Made by a program: the position numbers and the translations under genes. From contig JAMIIV010000199.1 in the NCBI GenBank assembly GCA_035913415.1, positions 10,441-74,440 of the forward strand: a stretch of 64,000 nucleotides of DNA, read 5' to 3'. The DNA comes from UBA5070 sp035913415 (lineage in GTDB: Bacteria > Fibrobacterota > Fibrobacteria > UBA5070). Positions within the stretch are counted from its first letter, which is position 1; each line of letters starts with the position of its first letter. The notes beneath the pieces are model-generated. The model was not told the origin of the DNA. It saw nothing but the letters and a program-made list of their open reading frames with translations, and did no database searches. Below are positions 54,991 to 63,845 of the stretch, piece by piece.

Positions 54991-55045
54991 GGTGGTCGAG
55001 CCTGTCGAGACCATTGCGGCGGGTCTCGACGAGCTCGACCACTGG
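54991..55045. repeat. REP-like palindromic repeat, copy 3
   Basis: GGTGGTCGAGCCTGTCGAG faces CTCGACGAGCTCGACCACTGG. A truncated left arm (54973-54990) lies just before it, so one and a half units are present. It occupies the gap between the convergent regulator and GH5 genes. Confidence 0.8.
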
Positions 55046-55091
55046 ATTCGCTTGGCGCCGGACGCTGACGGGCGCCAGCACGCAGGCTCGG

Positions 55092-56693
55092 TCAGAATCC
55101 GACAGGAACTCGGAGCGGGGCGGATCCGGGAATTTCCAGGATGGCGAATCCGGGATGGTCGGGGAGGGTGAAGCGCACTTGGCCCGAGTGAACCGGGCTC
55201 GAGGCGAGCAAGATTCCCGAGGGAGAGCGCAAGCGGGCCACACCTGGCCTAAGGCCCGACACGACCAACGTGCCGTTTGTGGTCATCCAGGTCGGTGCTG
55301 CCGGATTCCGGGGTGCGACGGCCAGAGGGATTCCTCTCACCGAGATGGCATCGATGTTGAACAGTCCGATTCCCGATCCGCTGAACTCCAGGCGCAGGGC
55401 GTGGGTGCCTGGGGTGATCGGGAAACGGATGCCCGCCTGGGTGGACCAATTGTCCCAACCCGAGGTTCCGCCGATGGACGACTTGCCGATTTCCTTCTCG
55501 TCCAGGACCCAGCGGATGTCGCCTCCGGAATTCTGGCTGGCGGCGCTCACCTCGGCATCGAGGACAAGATCGGATGTGGCGCGAACCATCCACGTCGCCG
55601 ACGTCTTGTCGTCGATGAACGCAAGGTGCAGTCCCGATCCGTTCGCGTCGGGCTCCGTGCGCGCGCCGACCGTGCGGAAGGGTTTGCCTCCGTCGATGGT
55701 GCCGGGGAGAGGGAACGTGTCGACCTTGACCACGATGTCGTCGTACCATGCGTTGCGTTTGCGAAGCTCGTCCCGCAGCAGCGTGCCCGAGGCGCTCAGG
55801 TTGCCCGCAGCCCAAGCGCCCGAACTGGAGGCGCCTCCGTTGAGAGCCGAACAGGTCTCGGCCTTGTCGGCGATCGACCAGTTCGCCCACGAGATGCCGC
55901 GCTGGTCCATCCACGCGAGCCAGTCGGCGGTTTCGGAGTAGCCGAGCCGACCGTCGCCGGTGGACTCGCAGGTTCCCCACTCGGTGGCGAACAGCGCGAT
56001 GCCGTCGCGCATGGCGGCGTCGGCGCGGTCCCGGAGCCATTGTCCATGCGAGGCCGCGTAGAAGTGCAGCGTGTAGGCGATGTTGGTGCCGGGCACGGGA
56101 TCTGCGGCGGGTTTGTCGACGGCCGACGACCAGTCGGGATTGCCCACGATGATCAGGTTGTCCGGGTCGACCTCGCGGATGGCGCGGGAGACGGCGGTGG
56201 CGTAGTCCTTGATGCGCCACCATTCCTGCTTGACGGGCTCGTTGTAGATCTCCCATATGACGTTGGGGTGGGAGCCGTAGTCGCGGGCCATGCGCTGGAA
56301 GAAGTCGACGGCCTGGGCCTGGTGGTCGACGGCATTGTGGTCGTGCCAATCGACGATCACGTAGATTCCCCGGGCGATGGCCGCGTCGACCACCTTGCGG
56401 ACCCGGGCTTCCTGCACGGCGCCCGTCTCGAGGTAGCCGCCCTCCTCGACCGCCATCGCGGCGCGTACCACCGAGACCTTCCAGTCGTCGGCCAGCCAGT
56501 CGATCACTTTCGCATTCCAGTACTTGCTGATCCACTGGCTCCAGAACAGGCTCATGCCCGACAGTTTGGCGGGTTCGCCGTTCTTGTTCACGACCTTGCT
56601 GCCCTGGACGGACAGTGAACCGTGGATGTCCACGGGGGTCGCCGCACTTGCGGCCGCAACCATCGTCGCCATTGCGATCCAGATCTTCTTCAT
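55092..56693 (-). CDS. secreted GH5 family cellulase with C-terminal CBM-like domain
   Basis: The 533-aa enzyme has a signal peptide (MKKIWIAMATMVAAASAA) and a GH5_2-type TIM barrel to about residue 310. Acid/base Glu is in VIWEIYNEPV, the nucleophile Glu in IALFATEWGTCES, with YVIVDWHDHNAV and TLHFYAASHG. A beta-sandwich region from about 340 (WMVRATSDLVLDAEVSAAS...SGSGIGLFNIDAISV) resembles CBM6-type modules. The terminal 55 residues match the C-terminal short domain of its divergent neighbour and may be a sorting signal. GGAGGA precedes the ATG. It probably hydrolyses beta-1,4-glucan. Confidence 0.92.
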   Translation of the reverse strand: MKKIWIAMATMVAAASAATPVDIHGSLSVQGSKVVNKNGEPAKLSGMSLFWSQWISKYWNAKVIDWLADDWKVSVVRAAMAVEEGGYLETGAVQEARVRKVVDAAIARGIYVIVDWHDHNAVDHQAQAVDFFQRMARDYGSHPNVIWEIYNEPVKQEWWRIKDYATAVSRAIREVDPDNLIIVGNPDWSSAVDKPAADPVPGTNIAYTLHFYAASHGQWLRDRADAAMRDGIALFATEWGTCESTGDGRLGYSETADWLAWMDQRGISWANWSIADKAETCSALNGGASSSGAWAAGNLSASGTLLRDELRKRNAWYDDIVVKVDTFPLPGTIDGGKPFRTVGARTEPDANGSGLHLAFIDDKTSATWMVRATSDLVLDAEVSAASQNSGGDIRWVLDEKEIGKSSIGGTSGWDNWSTQAGIRFPITPGTHALRLEFSGSGIGLFNIDAISVRGIPLAVAPRNPAAPTWMTTNGTLVVSGLRPGVARLRSPSGILLASSPVHSGQVRFTLPDHPGFAILEIPGSAPLRVPVGF

Positions 56694-56724
56694 CGGTGAG
56701 TCCTCCAGCAGTGGGTGCCTTCGC

Positions 56725-56747
56725 GGGAACCAACGCAGTGGGTTCCC
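56725..56747. promoter_or_regulatory. GGGAACC-N9-GGTTCCC dyad between GH5 genes
   Basis: A perfect 7-bp inverted repeat lies 32 nt upstream of the minus-strand GH5 start. More half-sites (GGAACC at 56881, GGTTCCC at 56914) lie nearer the plus-strand gene. This pattern suits an operator shared by the two divergent enzymes. Confidence 0.45.
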
Positions 56748-56799
56748 TCGTGCAGAGTTTGTCGCCGAACGAACGCTGGAAGCGGATCGATTTGGAGCA

Positions 56800-56863
56800 A
56801 ACGAGAAAGGCTCCGGCGAGGGTGGACGAGGCGGTTGGTACGGGAATGTGAAAACGAGAAAGG
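56800..56863. promoter_or_regulatory. AACGAGAAAGG direct repeats
   Basis: AACGAGAAAGG occurs at 56800-56810 and 56853-56863, 53 bp apart, about five helical turns. They lie in the middle of the divergent GH5 promoter region and may be activator sites. Confidence 0.35.
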
Positions 56864-56976
56864 ACGCCGCTGAGGCTTGTGGAACCGCCGTCGCGACGCG
56901 CACTTCGTCGATAGGTTCCCTCTTCGCTCCCGCGTCGTACGGACGACGGTGGGCATCGGACGAAAGGGGATTCGAG

Positions 56977-58941
56977 ATGGGCAGGACCGCAGTGATGCTG
57001 ATGCTGGGACTGGGGCTCGTGGCCGGGCGGAAAGCCGACGCGGCCGGGTTCCTGCGGGCCCAGGGGAAGTTCATCGGAAACGACACGGGGCTGGTCCAGT
57101 TGCGGGGACTGGGGCTGGGCGGCTGGATGCTCCAGGAAGGCTACATGTTCGGTACCGCCGACTTCGCGGGGACCCAGCACGAGATCCGGGCGAAGATCGA
57201 GTCGGTGGTGGGCCTCGAGAAGACCGATGCGTTCTACCGCGCCTGGCGCAAGAACTTCGTCACGCGCCGGGACATCGACTCGCTGGCCTCGTGGGGCTTC
57301 AATGCGATCCGGCTTCCCATGCACTGGAACCTCTACATGGAGCCGGGAATGCCCGTGCGCTGGAAGGACGAGGGGTTCCAGATGACCGACTCGCTCCTGG
57401 CCTGGTGCAAGGCCAACCGGATCTGGGTGATCCTCGACCTGCACGCCGCCCCGGGTGGGCAGGGGCACGATCGGAACATCAGCGACGGCAACCCCGCGGT
57501 GCCCTCGTTGTGGGACGACGCCGACAAACGCGCCATGGTCGTGGCGCTGTGGCGGAAACTGGCGGAGCGCTACGCGGGCGAGGAGTGGATCGGTGGATAC
57601 GACCTGCTCAACGAAACCAACTGGGGATTCGAGGGCAAGGCCGAGAACGGGTGCGATGATGTGGTCAATGCGCCCCTGCGCCAATTGCACCTGGACATGA
57701 CGAAGGCCATCCGCGAAGTGGATCGCAACCACCTCCTGTTCGTGGAAGGCAACTGCTGGGGCAACAACCATGCGGGCATGATGCCGCCGTGGGATTCCAA
57801 TCTCGCGATCAGTTTTCACAAGTACTGGAACGGCACCGATGCGGGGACGGTGAATCCCTTGTTCCAGATCCGTGACACCTGGAACATTCCCCTCTGGTGC
57901 GGAGAATCGGGCGAGAACGGCAACGAGTGGTTCCGACAGACGATCCGGATGTTCGAAGCGGAGAAGATCGGGTGGTCATGGTGGCCGTTCAAGAAGATCG
58001 AAAGCGTGGTGGGGCCCTTGTCGGTTTCCACCACGGCCGGATGGGATGCGTTTGTTGCCTGGGGCAAAGGCGGACCCAAACCCGATCCGGACATTTTCGA
58101 GAAGGGGCTGATGGAGCTCGCGGACAATCTCCGACTCGAAAAGTGCCGCCGTCAGCCCGACGTGATCGACGCCATGTTCCGGCAGGTGCGCACTGACACG
58201 ACCCGGCCCTGGCGGGAGATTCGCGTGCCGGGACAATGGGGCGCCGAGGAATACGATCTGGGTGCCGAAGGCAAGGCGTACCACGACGCCGCCTCGCTGA
58301 ACGCCGGAGGAGTGGGCAGCACGAACTGGAACGAAGGGTGGTCGTTCCGCAACGACGGTGTCGACCTGCAGTGGTCGAAGGAGGAGGGTTCGTGGAACGT
58401 GGGTTGGACCGCCTCGGGTGAATGGATCCAATACACGGTCGACGTCGATTCCGCGGCTCGCTACCTGCTCTTGGCGCGCACCTCGGGTCCGGGCGGACGA
58501 CTGGATCTCCAGTTGGACGGCAAGCCTCTGGTCGCCTTCCAGACGTCGCCGACCGTGGGCTGGTCGACCTGGTCCGATTCGCGCTCGCCGGACTTCGCCC
58601 TGCCGGCGGGGCGCCACGTCCTGCGGCTGGGATTCCCGGATGGCGGCTTCAATCTGGGGCGCATCGGAATGCCCTTGGCCACACAGGCGTGCCTGCTCTC
58701 CGGCGCCTGTCCCACCTCGATCGGTTCCCGGGATCGGGAACGGCTGGTCGCATGGACGCGCGAAGGTCTGGTCTATTCCGGATCGGGTTCCTCGGAGATC
58801 CTGGTCGTCGAGCCCGCGGGGCGCACCCTGTTTCGAGGACAGATTCCGTCAGGAGCTGTGGTGCCCGGGACGCGATCCTCGCGATCCAGGATTCTGTTCG
58901 TGTCGATCGACGGCCAGACGCGGAGCCTGGTCCGGCCTTGA
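56977..58941 (+). CDS. secreted GH5 family glycoside hydrolase with CBM6-like domain
   Basis: The 654-aa protein has a signal peptide (VMLMLGLGLVAGRKADAA) and a GH5 catalytic domain over about residues 30-370. RLPMHWNLYMEPG, the acid/base Glu of YDLLNETNWG, a HKYWNG strand and the nucleophile Glu of IPLWCGESGENGNEW are all visible. The CBM6-like domain (about 410-560; YHDAASLNAGGVGSTNWNEGWSF...WTASGEWIQYTVDV) binds glycan. A short C-terminal domain follows. AAGGGGA precedes ATG 56977. It is divergent from the other GH5 gene, with a shared promoter region of 283 nt. The substrate may be a beta-glucan or mannan; subfamily is not certain. Confidence 0.9.
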   Translation: MGRTAVMLMLGLGLVAGRKADAAGFLRAQGKFIGNDTGLVQLRGLGLGGWMLQEGYMFGTADFAGTQHEIRAKIESVVGLEKTDAFYRAWRKNFVTRRDIDSLASWGFNAIRLPMHWNLYMEPGMPVRWKDEGFQMTDSLLAWCKANRIWVILDLHAAPGGQGHDRNISDGNPAVPSLWDDADKRAMVVALWRKLAERYAGEEWIGGYDLLNETNWGFEGKAENGCDDVVNAPLRQLHLDMTKAIREVDRNHLLFVEGNCWGNNHAGMMPPWDSNLAISFHKYWNGTDAGTVNPLFQIRDTWNIPLWCGESGENGNEWFRQTIRMFEAEKIGWSWWPFKKIESVVGPLSVSTTAGWDAFVAWGKGGPKPDPDIFEKGLMELADNLRLEKCRRQPDVIDAMFRQVRTDTTRPWREIRVPGQWGAEEYDLGAEGKAYHDAASLNAGGVGSTNWNEGWSFRNDGVDLQWSKEEGSWNVGWTASGEWIQYTVDVDSAARYLLLARTSGPGGRLDLQLDGKPLVAFQTSPTVGWSTWSDSRSPDFALPAGRHVLRLGFPDGGFNLGRIGMPLATQACLLSGACPTSIGSRDRERLVAWTREGLVYSGSGSSEILVVEPAGRTLFRGQIPSGAVVPGTRSSRSRILFVSIDGQTRSLVRP

Positions 58942-58951
58942 TTTCGCCGCC

Positions 58952-58975
58952 GCTGCCGCCGTCCCGGGCGGCAGC
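58952..58975 (+). terminator. hairpin after the GH5 gene
   Basis: GCTGCCGCC-GTCCCG-GGCGGCAGC is a perfect 9-bp stem 10 nt past the stop codon. No T-tract is present. Confidence 0.5.
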
Positions 58976-59081
58976 AGGCGATCCCCCGGGCCATGGAGTT
59001 CAGGACGCGTCGACGACGAAACGCGATCGCGAACGATCTGCCGTTTCCAGGAGGCGCAAGACGACCCATGGCCTGGGGTGT

Positions 59082-60299
59082 TCACCAGACTTCGGGCCAG
59101 ATCCTTCGATAGGATGGCGGAAGGGGCAGGGAGCCAAAACCCAAGGTGTCGAAATACGCTGCCGATCCGCGGAGAAACGGGCCGGGGAAGGCGTGGATGC
59201 TGCTCGAGATCCCCAAGGCATGGAATAGGAATGGTTGGGCGTGAGTGGGGGGCGAGAGGGGACTGCCACAGTCCGAAGCGAGGCAGAGACTCCAGGACTC
59301 CAGAAGCGCGAGCCACCTGGACAGGGAGGTGGCGAGTCTGGTTTCGGGGTGTTCGGAAACAACCCTGCGGTAGGCTGAAAAGATGTCTGGGCGTATCCGA
59401 CCGCGTTCGTCGGCGAGGGGGCTGTTTTCCGATCCCATGAAGAGGATGGGGAGGTCGGTCGCCTGGACCCTTCCCATCCCGAACGGGTCAGGAAAATCGG
59501 GGTGTCGTGTTCGGAGCGCTTCCCATCGTGCGCACTTCCGCCCCAGCCAGAGGAATTCGCCGTGCGCTGTTGGTGGCGTGCTCGCCAAGCGCACGATCGC
59601 GAGGTATTCCTTGAGAGCGGGACTTCCGAAATCCCTGAACACGGAGTCGTACCACGTGGCGGGTGTGGAGATGAAAAATTCTCCCTGGTCGCCCCAGGTA
59701 CCGGTGCCGAGTTGCCAAACGTCGCGGACTTCGAACCCGTGATCGCGCAGCCCGGTGAGGATGGCTGCGGTGCGCTGCTCCATGTCGGATTCCGTCTCGA
59801 GGATCCAGCCTCCTCCCGATGCGCTCTGGGCTCGCGCCGGTTCCGGCAGGCTGAAGGCCTCCTTTTCGAACAGCGTTTCGATGCGGCTGCGCTGAAGGAC
59901 GAATCGCTCGAAGATCGAGTCTTTCTTGTTGTCTGTGGAGGCGCGCTGCATGCGGCGACCTGTCGCCGTAGCCGAATCGTCGAGCGTCTCCAGGGCCGTC
60001 GCGAGTACGGCCAGTGCCGCACGCAACGAGTCCAAGGGGAGTCTGTTGATGCCGATGTCCACGGCCTGCCGTATGCCGGCTTCAGGCCCCGACAGGACGG
60101 GACCCGCTCCCTCCAGGGCGGATGCGCCCGCTTCGCGGGGGCTCCGTATGGCGGGACGTGCGGAATCCGACGGTGTCGGGGTCGAGGCCGACCTTTCTCC
60201 GGATGGGGTGCCGCATCCGATGGCCATCAGCGCTGCCGCCCCCGTCAGCCAAATCGCCCGGCGTCGTCCGGATCGCGTCGAACGGATGCGGCTGACCAC
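59082..60299 (-). CDS. hypothetical lipoprotein
   Basis: The 405-aa product has an N-terminal lipoprotein signal (RRRAIWLTGAAALMAIGCGTP, lipobox AIGC), then a Ser/Pro/Thr-rich linker. A central helical segment (LDSLRAALAVLATALETLDDS) precedes a domain with DSVFRDFGSPALKEYLAIVRLAS and a C-terminal alpha/beta part. I recognise no family. The gene starts 16 nt after the stop of the BNR-type secreted protein and may be in one transcript with it. Confidence 0.7.
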   Translation of the reverse strand: MVSRIRSTRSGRRRAIWLTGAAALMAIGCGTPSGERSASTPTPSDSARPAIRSPREAGASALEGAGPVLSGPEAGIRQAVDIGINRLPLDSLRAALAVLATALETLDDSATATGRRMQRASTDNKKDSIFERFVLQRSRIETLFEKEAFSLPEPARAQSASGGGWILETESDMEQRTAAILTGLRDHGFEVRDVWQLGTGTWGDQGEFFISTPATWYDSVFRDFGSPALKEYLAIVRLASTPPTAHGEFLWLGRKCARWEALRTRHPDFPDPFGMGRVQATDLPILFMGSENSPLADERGRIRPDIFSAYRRVVSEHPETRLATSLSRWLALLESWSLCLASDCGSPLSPPTHAQPFLFHALGISSSIHAFPGPFLRGSAAYFDTLGFGSLPLPPSYRRIWPEVW

Positions 60300-60315
60300 G
60301 TGCAGGGCTGCTGGG

Positions 60316-61473
60316 TCAGAGTCCTGTCAGGGGAAGGACGCGTTCTCCGATGCGTATCCAACCCGCGGTGACGTGGCCAGGCAAGGACTGGTGGGATCCC
60401 GAAATGGTGCCCGAGGCGACGCGGGAGCCGTCGGTGGACAGTAGAACCCAGGGGCTGCCCAGGAGCGATGCGTCGGATAGCAGGGTCAGTACGCCATTTT
60501 GGCGGACCACTCGGGCCGAGGATCGAGGGGTGGACCGCTGGACGGCGGTGCCGAGGTTGTCCACGCGATAGATGCCGTCGGCCAAGGCGACGTGGGCCGC
60601 TTTGGCCTCGAAGAAGAATCCCTGGATCTCGCCCACCCGTTCCCAGCCCATGTCGATGCGGGGGGACATCCACATTTCCATGACGCGTTCGGAATTTTCC
60701 GCGACCGAGACGAAAGCGCCGTTCTCGGCGGCGACGATCATGCTGCCGGGACGATCCAATGGTCCTTCGATCCAGGACTTGCCGCCGTCGAGGGAGTAGG
60801 CCGCGTTCCCCTTCATGGTTTCCATGTCCATGCCGAAGGTGCTCAGGATGGTTCCCGTTCCTTCGCTGGTCAAGAGCCAGGGCCGGAAAGACGGGGTGGC
60901 GATGCGCGTCCAGGTGCGACCGTCGGCGGTGCCGCGCCCATACCCGGAGTCCTCCGGGAAGAACCAGATCTTGCCCGCGGCGTATTCACCGAGGGGGTCC
61001 ACATCGTCGGGGGAGGCGGAGGCGTCGTGGGTGAGCAATTCGCTCCAGGTTTCCCAGCCATCCGCGGTGGTGTAGTAGCGGACGGTGGTTCCGACCATCT
61101 TCGCCTGGATGCCTTCGCTTCCGGCATAGGTGATGAGCGGAGATCCCACCGACCAGCTCGCGGGGAAGGTCATCATGTGCCATCCCTTGGCGGAGGTCCA
61201 AAGCCGGTCGTTCGAGCGGTCCACCAGGGCATCCCCCATGATGTCGGAGACTCCACCCGCAGGAGAGGCCGGAATGGATTTCCAGGTCGCTCCCTTGTCT
61301 GCGCTGTACCAGAAATTGTCTTCGTCGTCCTGGACCACCCACGTCCCGTCGTACAGACGCGTCGCGTCCGCCAGGGTCAGGGGGGTGGATCCGTCCTTGG
61401 GTGTGGACACGCGCGTGAGCGTCAGGGCGGAGACAAGGCAGGGAAGCCAAAGCAGGGAGGCGAGAATGCGCAT
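60316..61473 (-). CDS. secreted BNR/Asp-box repeat protein
   Basis: The 385-aa product has a signal peptide (MRILASLLWLPCLVSA). It contains several BNR/Asp-box-like motifs such as NFWYSADKGATWKS and AYSLDGGKSWIEG, typical of sialidase-like beta-propellers. A glycoside hydrolase active site is not evident, so it is more likely a binding or photosystem-assembly-like propeller than an enzyme. The last 60 residues (VVRQNGVLTLLSDASLLGSPWVLLSTDGSRV...) resemble the C-terminal short domains of other secreted proteins here. GAGGA precedes ATG 61473. Confidence 0.75.
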   Translation of the reverse strand: MRILASLLWLPCLVSALTLTRVSTPKDGSTPLTLADATRLYDGTWVVQDDEDNFWYSADKGATWKSIPASPAGGVSDIMGDALVDRSNDRLWTSAKGWHMMTFPASWSVGSPLITYAGSEGIQAKMVGTTVRYYTTADGWETWSELLTHDASASPDDVDPLGEYAAGKIWFFPEDSGYGRGTADGRTWTRIATPSFRPWLLTSEGTGTILSTFGMDMETMKGNAAYSLDGGKSWIEGPLDRPGSMIVAAENGAFVSVAENSERVMEMWMSPRIDMGWERVGEIQGFFFEAKAAHVALADGIYRVDNLGTAVQRSTPRSSARVVRQNGVLTLLSDASLLGSPWVLLSTDGSRVASGTISGSHQSLPGHVTAGWIRIGERVLPLTGL

Positions 61474-61574
61474 GGGATTTCCTCGGGGAAAGGGGGCGAT
61501 CACCTTCCAAGCATACCTATTGCGACTGCGCCCGGCAGGGGAGCGTGATGCCGCTCACGGGGATCGATTTGTAA

Positions 61575-61589
61575 GGTGGACATTCCACC
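61575..61589 (+). promoter_or_regulatory. GGTGGA-CAT-TCCACC dyad
   Basis: A perfect 6-bp inverted repeat lies 16 nt upstream of the antiporter start, immediately before GGGGAG. It could hide the ribosome site or bind a repressor. Confidence 0.35.
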
Positions 61590-61605
61590 GGGGAGCCGTA
61601 TCCGC

Positions 61606-63303
61606 ATGCCGCACGAAGTCAACCTGATCTCCACGCTCGCCGCCGCCTTCGGCCTGGCGATCCTTCTGGGGTACCTCGCGGTGCGCCTGAAAATGCCGCC
61701 GCTGGTGGGGTATTTGCTGGCGGGTGTGGCCATCGGACCGGCGACGCCGGGCTTCGTCGCCGACGTCGGTTTGTCCGCGCAACTGGCGGAGATCGGTGTC
61801 ATGCTCCTGATGTTCGGCGTGGGTTTGCATTTCTCCCTCGACGATCTCCTCTCGGTCAAGAAGATCGCGATTCCCGGCGCGGTTCTGCAGATCCTCGTCG
61901 CGACTGTTCTGGGGGCGGCGCTCTCGTGGACGTGGGGATGGAGTCTCGGCGGCGCGGTCGTGTTCGGCCTGTGCCTCTCGGTGGCAAGCACCGTGGTGCT
62001 GCTGCGTTCGCTCGAGGCCAGGGGCCTGGTGGATTCCACCAACGGTCGCATCGCCATCGGGTGGTTGGTGGTGGAAGATCTCGTGATGGTGCTGGTGCTG
62101 GTGCTGCTTCCGGCCTTGGCGGGCGCCTTCCACGGAGTGGCCGATCCATCGGATCAAGGCCGGCACGGGATCGCCGTGGTGCTGGGGATCACCATGGCGA
62201 AGATCGCCGGATTCATGGTGTTCATGCTCGTGCTGGGGCGCAAGATCCTGCCCAAGGCGCTTTGGTTGGTTTCCAAGACGGGGTCGCGCGAGTTGTTCAC
62301 CTTGGCGGTGGTGGCGGTGGCGATCGGCGTGGCGTTCGGGGCCGCGTCCCTTTTCGGCGTTTCGTTCGCGTTGGGAGCCTTTTTCGCGGGCATGGTCATG
62401 CGGGAGTCGGAGTTCAGCCACCGCGCCGCCGACGAATCCCTGCCGCTGCGCGATGCTTTCGCCGTGCTGTTCTTCGTGTCCGTCGGGATGCTCTTCGATC
62501 CCTCCATCCTCCTGGAGGAGCCTCTTCGGGTGCTCGCGGTCCTGGGCGTGGTCGTCGTGGGGAAGACGTTGGCGGCCATCACCCTCGTGCTGCTCATGCG
62601 CTACCCGCTGAACTCCGCCTTCACCATCGGCGCGAGCTTGGCCCAGATCGGCGAATTCTCGTTCATCCTCGCCGGACTCGGCGTCGGACTGGGACTCATG
62701 CCCCGCGAGGGGCAAAGTCTCGTGCTCGCGGGAGCCATCCTCTCGATCGCGGGCAACCCCGTGTTGTTCGCCGTCTTCGAACCCTTCCAGGCCTGGATCC
62801 GTCGGAGATCGGCCTTCGCGCGCAGTCTCGAGCAGCGCGTGGATCCCCTGGCCCGATTGCCGAATTCCGTCGATCCCGCGTCGATCGACCGCCAAGTCGT
62901 GGTCGTGGGAGCGGGCGATCTGGGCATGGCCATCTGCGGTGCGTTGAAGGCCGCGAACGTGAAGTTCCTGGTCGCCGAGCAGCAGCGGGAGCTGGTCGAC
63001 GCGCTCCGCCGGGACGGGATCCAGGCGGTCTGCGGCGACGCCTCGTCCCCCGACGTCCTGGTGCAGGCCCATGTCGCGCGCGCTTCGATGTTGCTGATCA
63101 CCGTGCCGGACATTCTGCTGGTTCGATCGGCGGTCGCAATTTCCCGCACCTTGAATCCGGGGATCCGGATCGTGGTGCACGCCGCCAGCGCGGAGGAGGC
63201 GCGGATGATCGCCGAAGAAGGACTCGCCGAGGTGCTGACGGGAGACTCGGAACTGGCCCGCGGCATGACTGCCAAGGTCATGGAGTCCCTTCCAGAGGCT
63301 TGA
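61606..63303 (+). CDS. Kef-type (CPA2) cation:proton antiporter with TrkA-N domain
   Basis: The 565-aa membrane protein has about 12 transmembrane helices of the monovalent cation:proton antiporter-2 family: PPLVGYLLAGVAIGP, LMLLMFGVGLHFSLDDL-like segment, ASTVVLLRSLE and GASLAQIGEFSFILAGLGV. A C-terminal RCK/TrkA-N domain follows (about 430-555; DRQVVVVGAGDLGMAICGAL, nucleotide-binding GAGDLG). It resembles E. coli YbaL and probably exchanges K+ or Na+ for H+ under nucleotide control. GGGGAG precedes ATG 61606; GTG 61576 is an alternative start. Confidence 0.92.
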   Translation: MPHEVNLISTLAAAFGLAILLGYLAVRLKMPPLVGYLLAGVAIGPATPGFVADVGLSAQLAEIGVMLLMFGVGLHFSLDDLLSVKKIAIPGAVLQILVATVLGAALSWTWGWSLGGAVVFGLCLSVASTVVLLRSLEARGLVDSTNGRIAIGWLVVEDLVMVLVLVLLPALAGAFHGVADPSDQGRHGIAVVLGITMAKIAGFMVFMLVLGRKILPKALWLVSKTGSRELFTLAVVAVAIGVAFGAASLFGVSFALGAFFAGMVMRESEFSHRAADESLPLRDAFAVLFFVSVGMLFDPSILLEEPLRVLAVLGVVVVGKTLAAITLVLLMRYPLNSAFTIGASLAQIGEFSFILAGLGVGLGLMPREGQSLVLAGAILSIAGNPVLFAVFEPFQAWIRRRSAFARSLEQRVDPLARLPNSVDPASIDRQVVVVGAGDLGMAICGALKAANVKFLVAEQQRELVDALRRDGIQAVCGDASSPDVLVQAHVARASMLLITVPDILLVRSAVAISRTLNPGIRIVVHAASAEEARMIAEEGLAEVLTGDSELARGMTAKVMESLPEA

Positions 63304-63330
63304 GGCTTCGTCCGCGCTGGCGGATCGGAG

Positions 63331-63798
63331 TTAGCGCGGTGCGCCGTCACCGCGGGCGGCCAGGGTCTCCATCACCGCACGCCAGCCCGCTTCGGCCTGG
63401 GGCCCGATCTCCCGGAAGATCGCGTCCATCCGGCGGCGTTGGCTTCCGGTGAGGGACTGCTCCAGGCGTGCTCCCTCGGACGTCAGGCGCAATTGGCGCA
63501 CGCGGCCGTCGGTTCGGGAGGCTTGCGCGTCCACCAGGCCCATCTCCTGGAGTTGGCGCAGCGGGGCGTTGAGGGCCTGCTTGGTCACGCCCAGGGTGGC
63601 CAGCAGTCCGTTGACCGCGATGCCCGGGTTGCGGCCCACGAAGTACAGGATGCGGTGGTGGACCCGTTGCAGCCCGCGACCTTCGAGGATGCGGTCCGGG
63701 CCCGCCGTGAAGGCGCGATAGGCGAACAGGAACAGTTCGGAGGCGCGGTTGAGTTCGGATTCGCGCAATGGGTCAATCTTGTTGACTTTCTTTTCCAT
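63331..63798 (-). CDS. MarR-family transcriptional regulator
   Basis: The 155-aa protein has the MarR winged-helix core: RVHHRILYFVGRNPGIAVNGLLATLGVTKQALNAPLRQLQEMGLVDAQASRTDGRVRQLRLT. The wing with DGR and the recognition helix (TKQALNAPLRQL) are clear. It is divergent from an aminotransferase gene with a 47-nt gap containing a perfect GTCAAT-AGC-ATTGAC dyad, so it likely represses that gene and itself. ATG 63798 was chosen; the frame is open a further 12 codons. Confidence 0.88.
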   Translation of the reverse strand: MEKKVNKIDPLRESELNRASELFLFAYRAFTAGPDRILEGRGLQRVHHRILYFVGRNPGIAVNGLLATLGVTKQALNAPLRQLQEMGLVDAQASRTDGRVRQLRLTSEGARLEQSLTGSQRRRMDAIFREIGPQAEAGWRAVMETLAARGDGAPR

Positions 63799-63811
63799 GG
63801 CGGGTATATAG

Positions 63812-63826
63812 GTCAATAGCATTGAC
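63812..63826. promoter_or_regulatory. GTCAAT-AGC-ATTGAC operator
   Basis: A perfect 6-bp inverted repeat with 3-nt centre is placed midway in the 47-nt gap between the divergent MarR and aminotransferase genes. This is the expected location and size of a MarR-family operator. Confidence 0.65.
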
Positions 63827-63845
63827 TTTGTCATCGGAGGATGTC

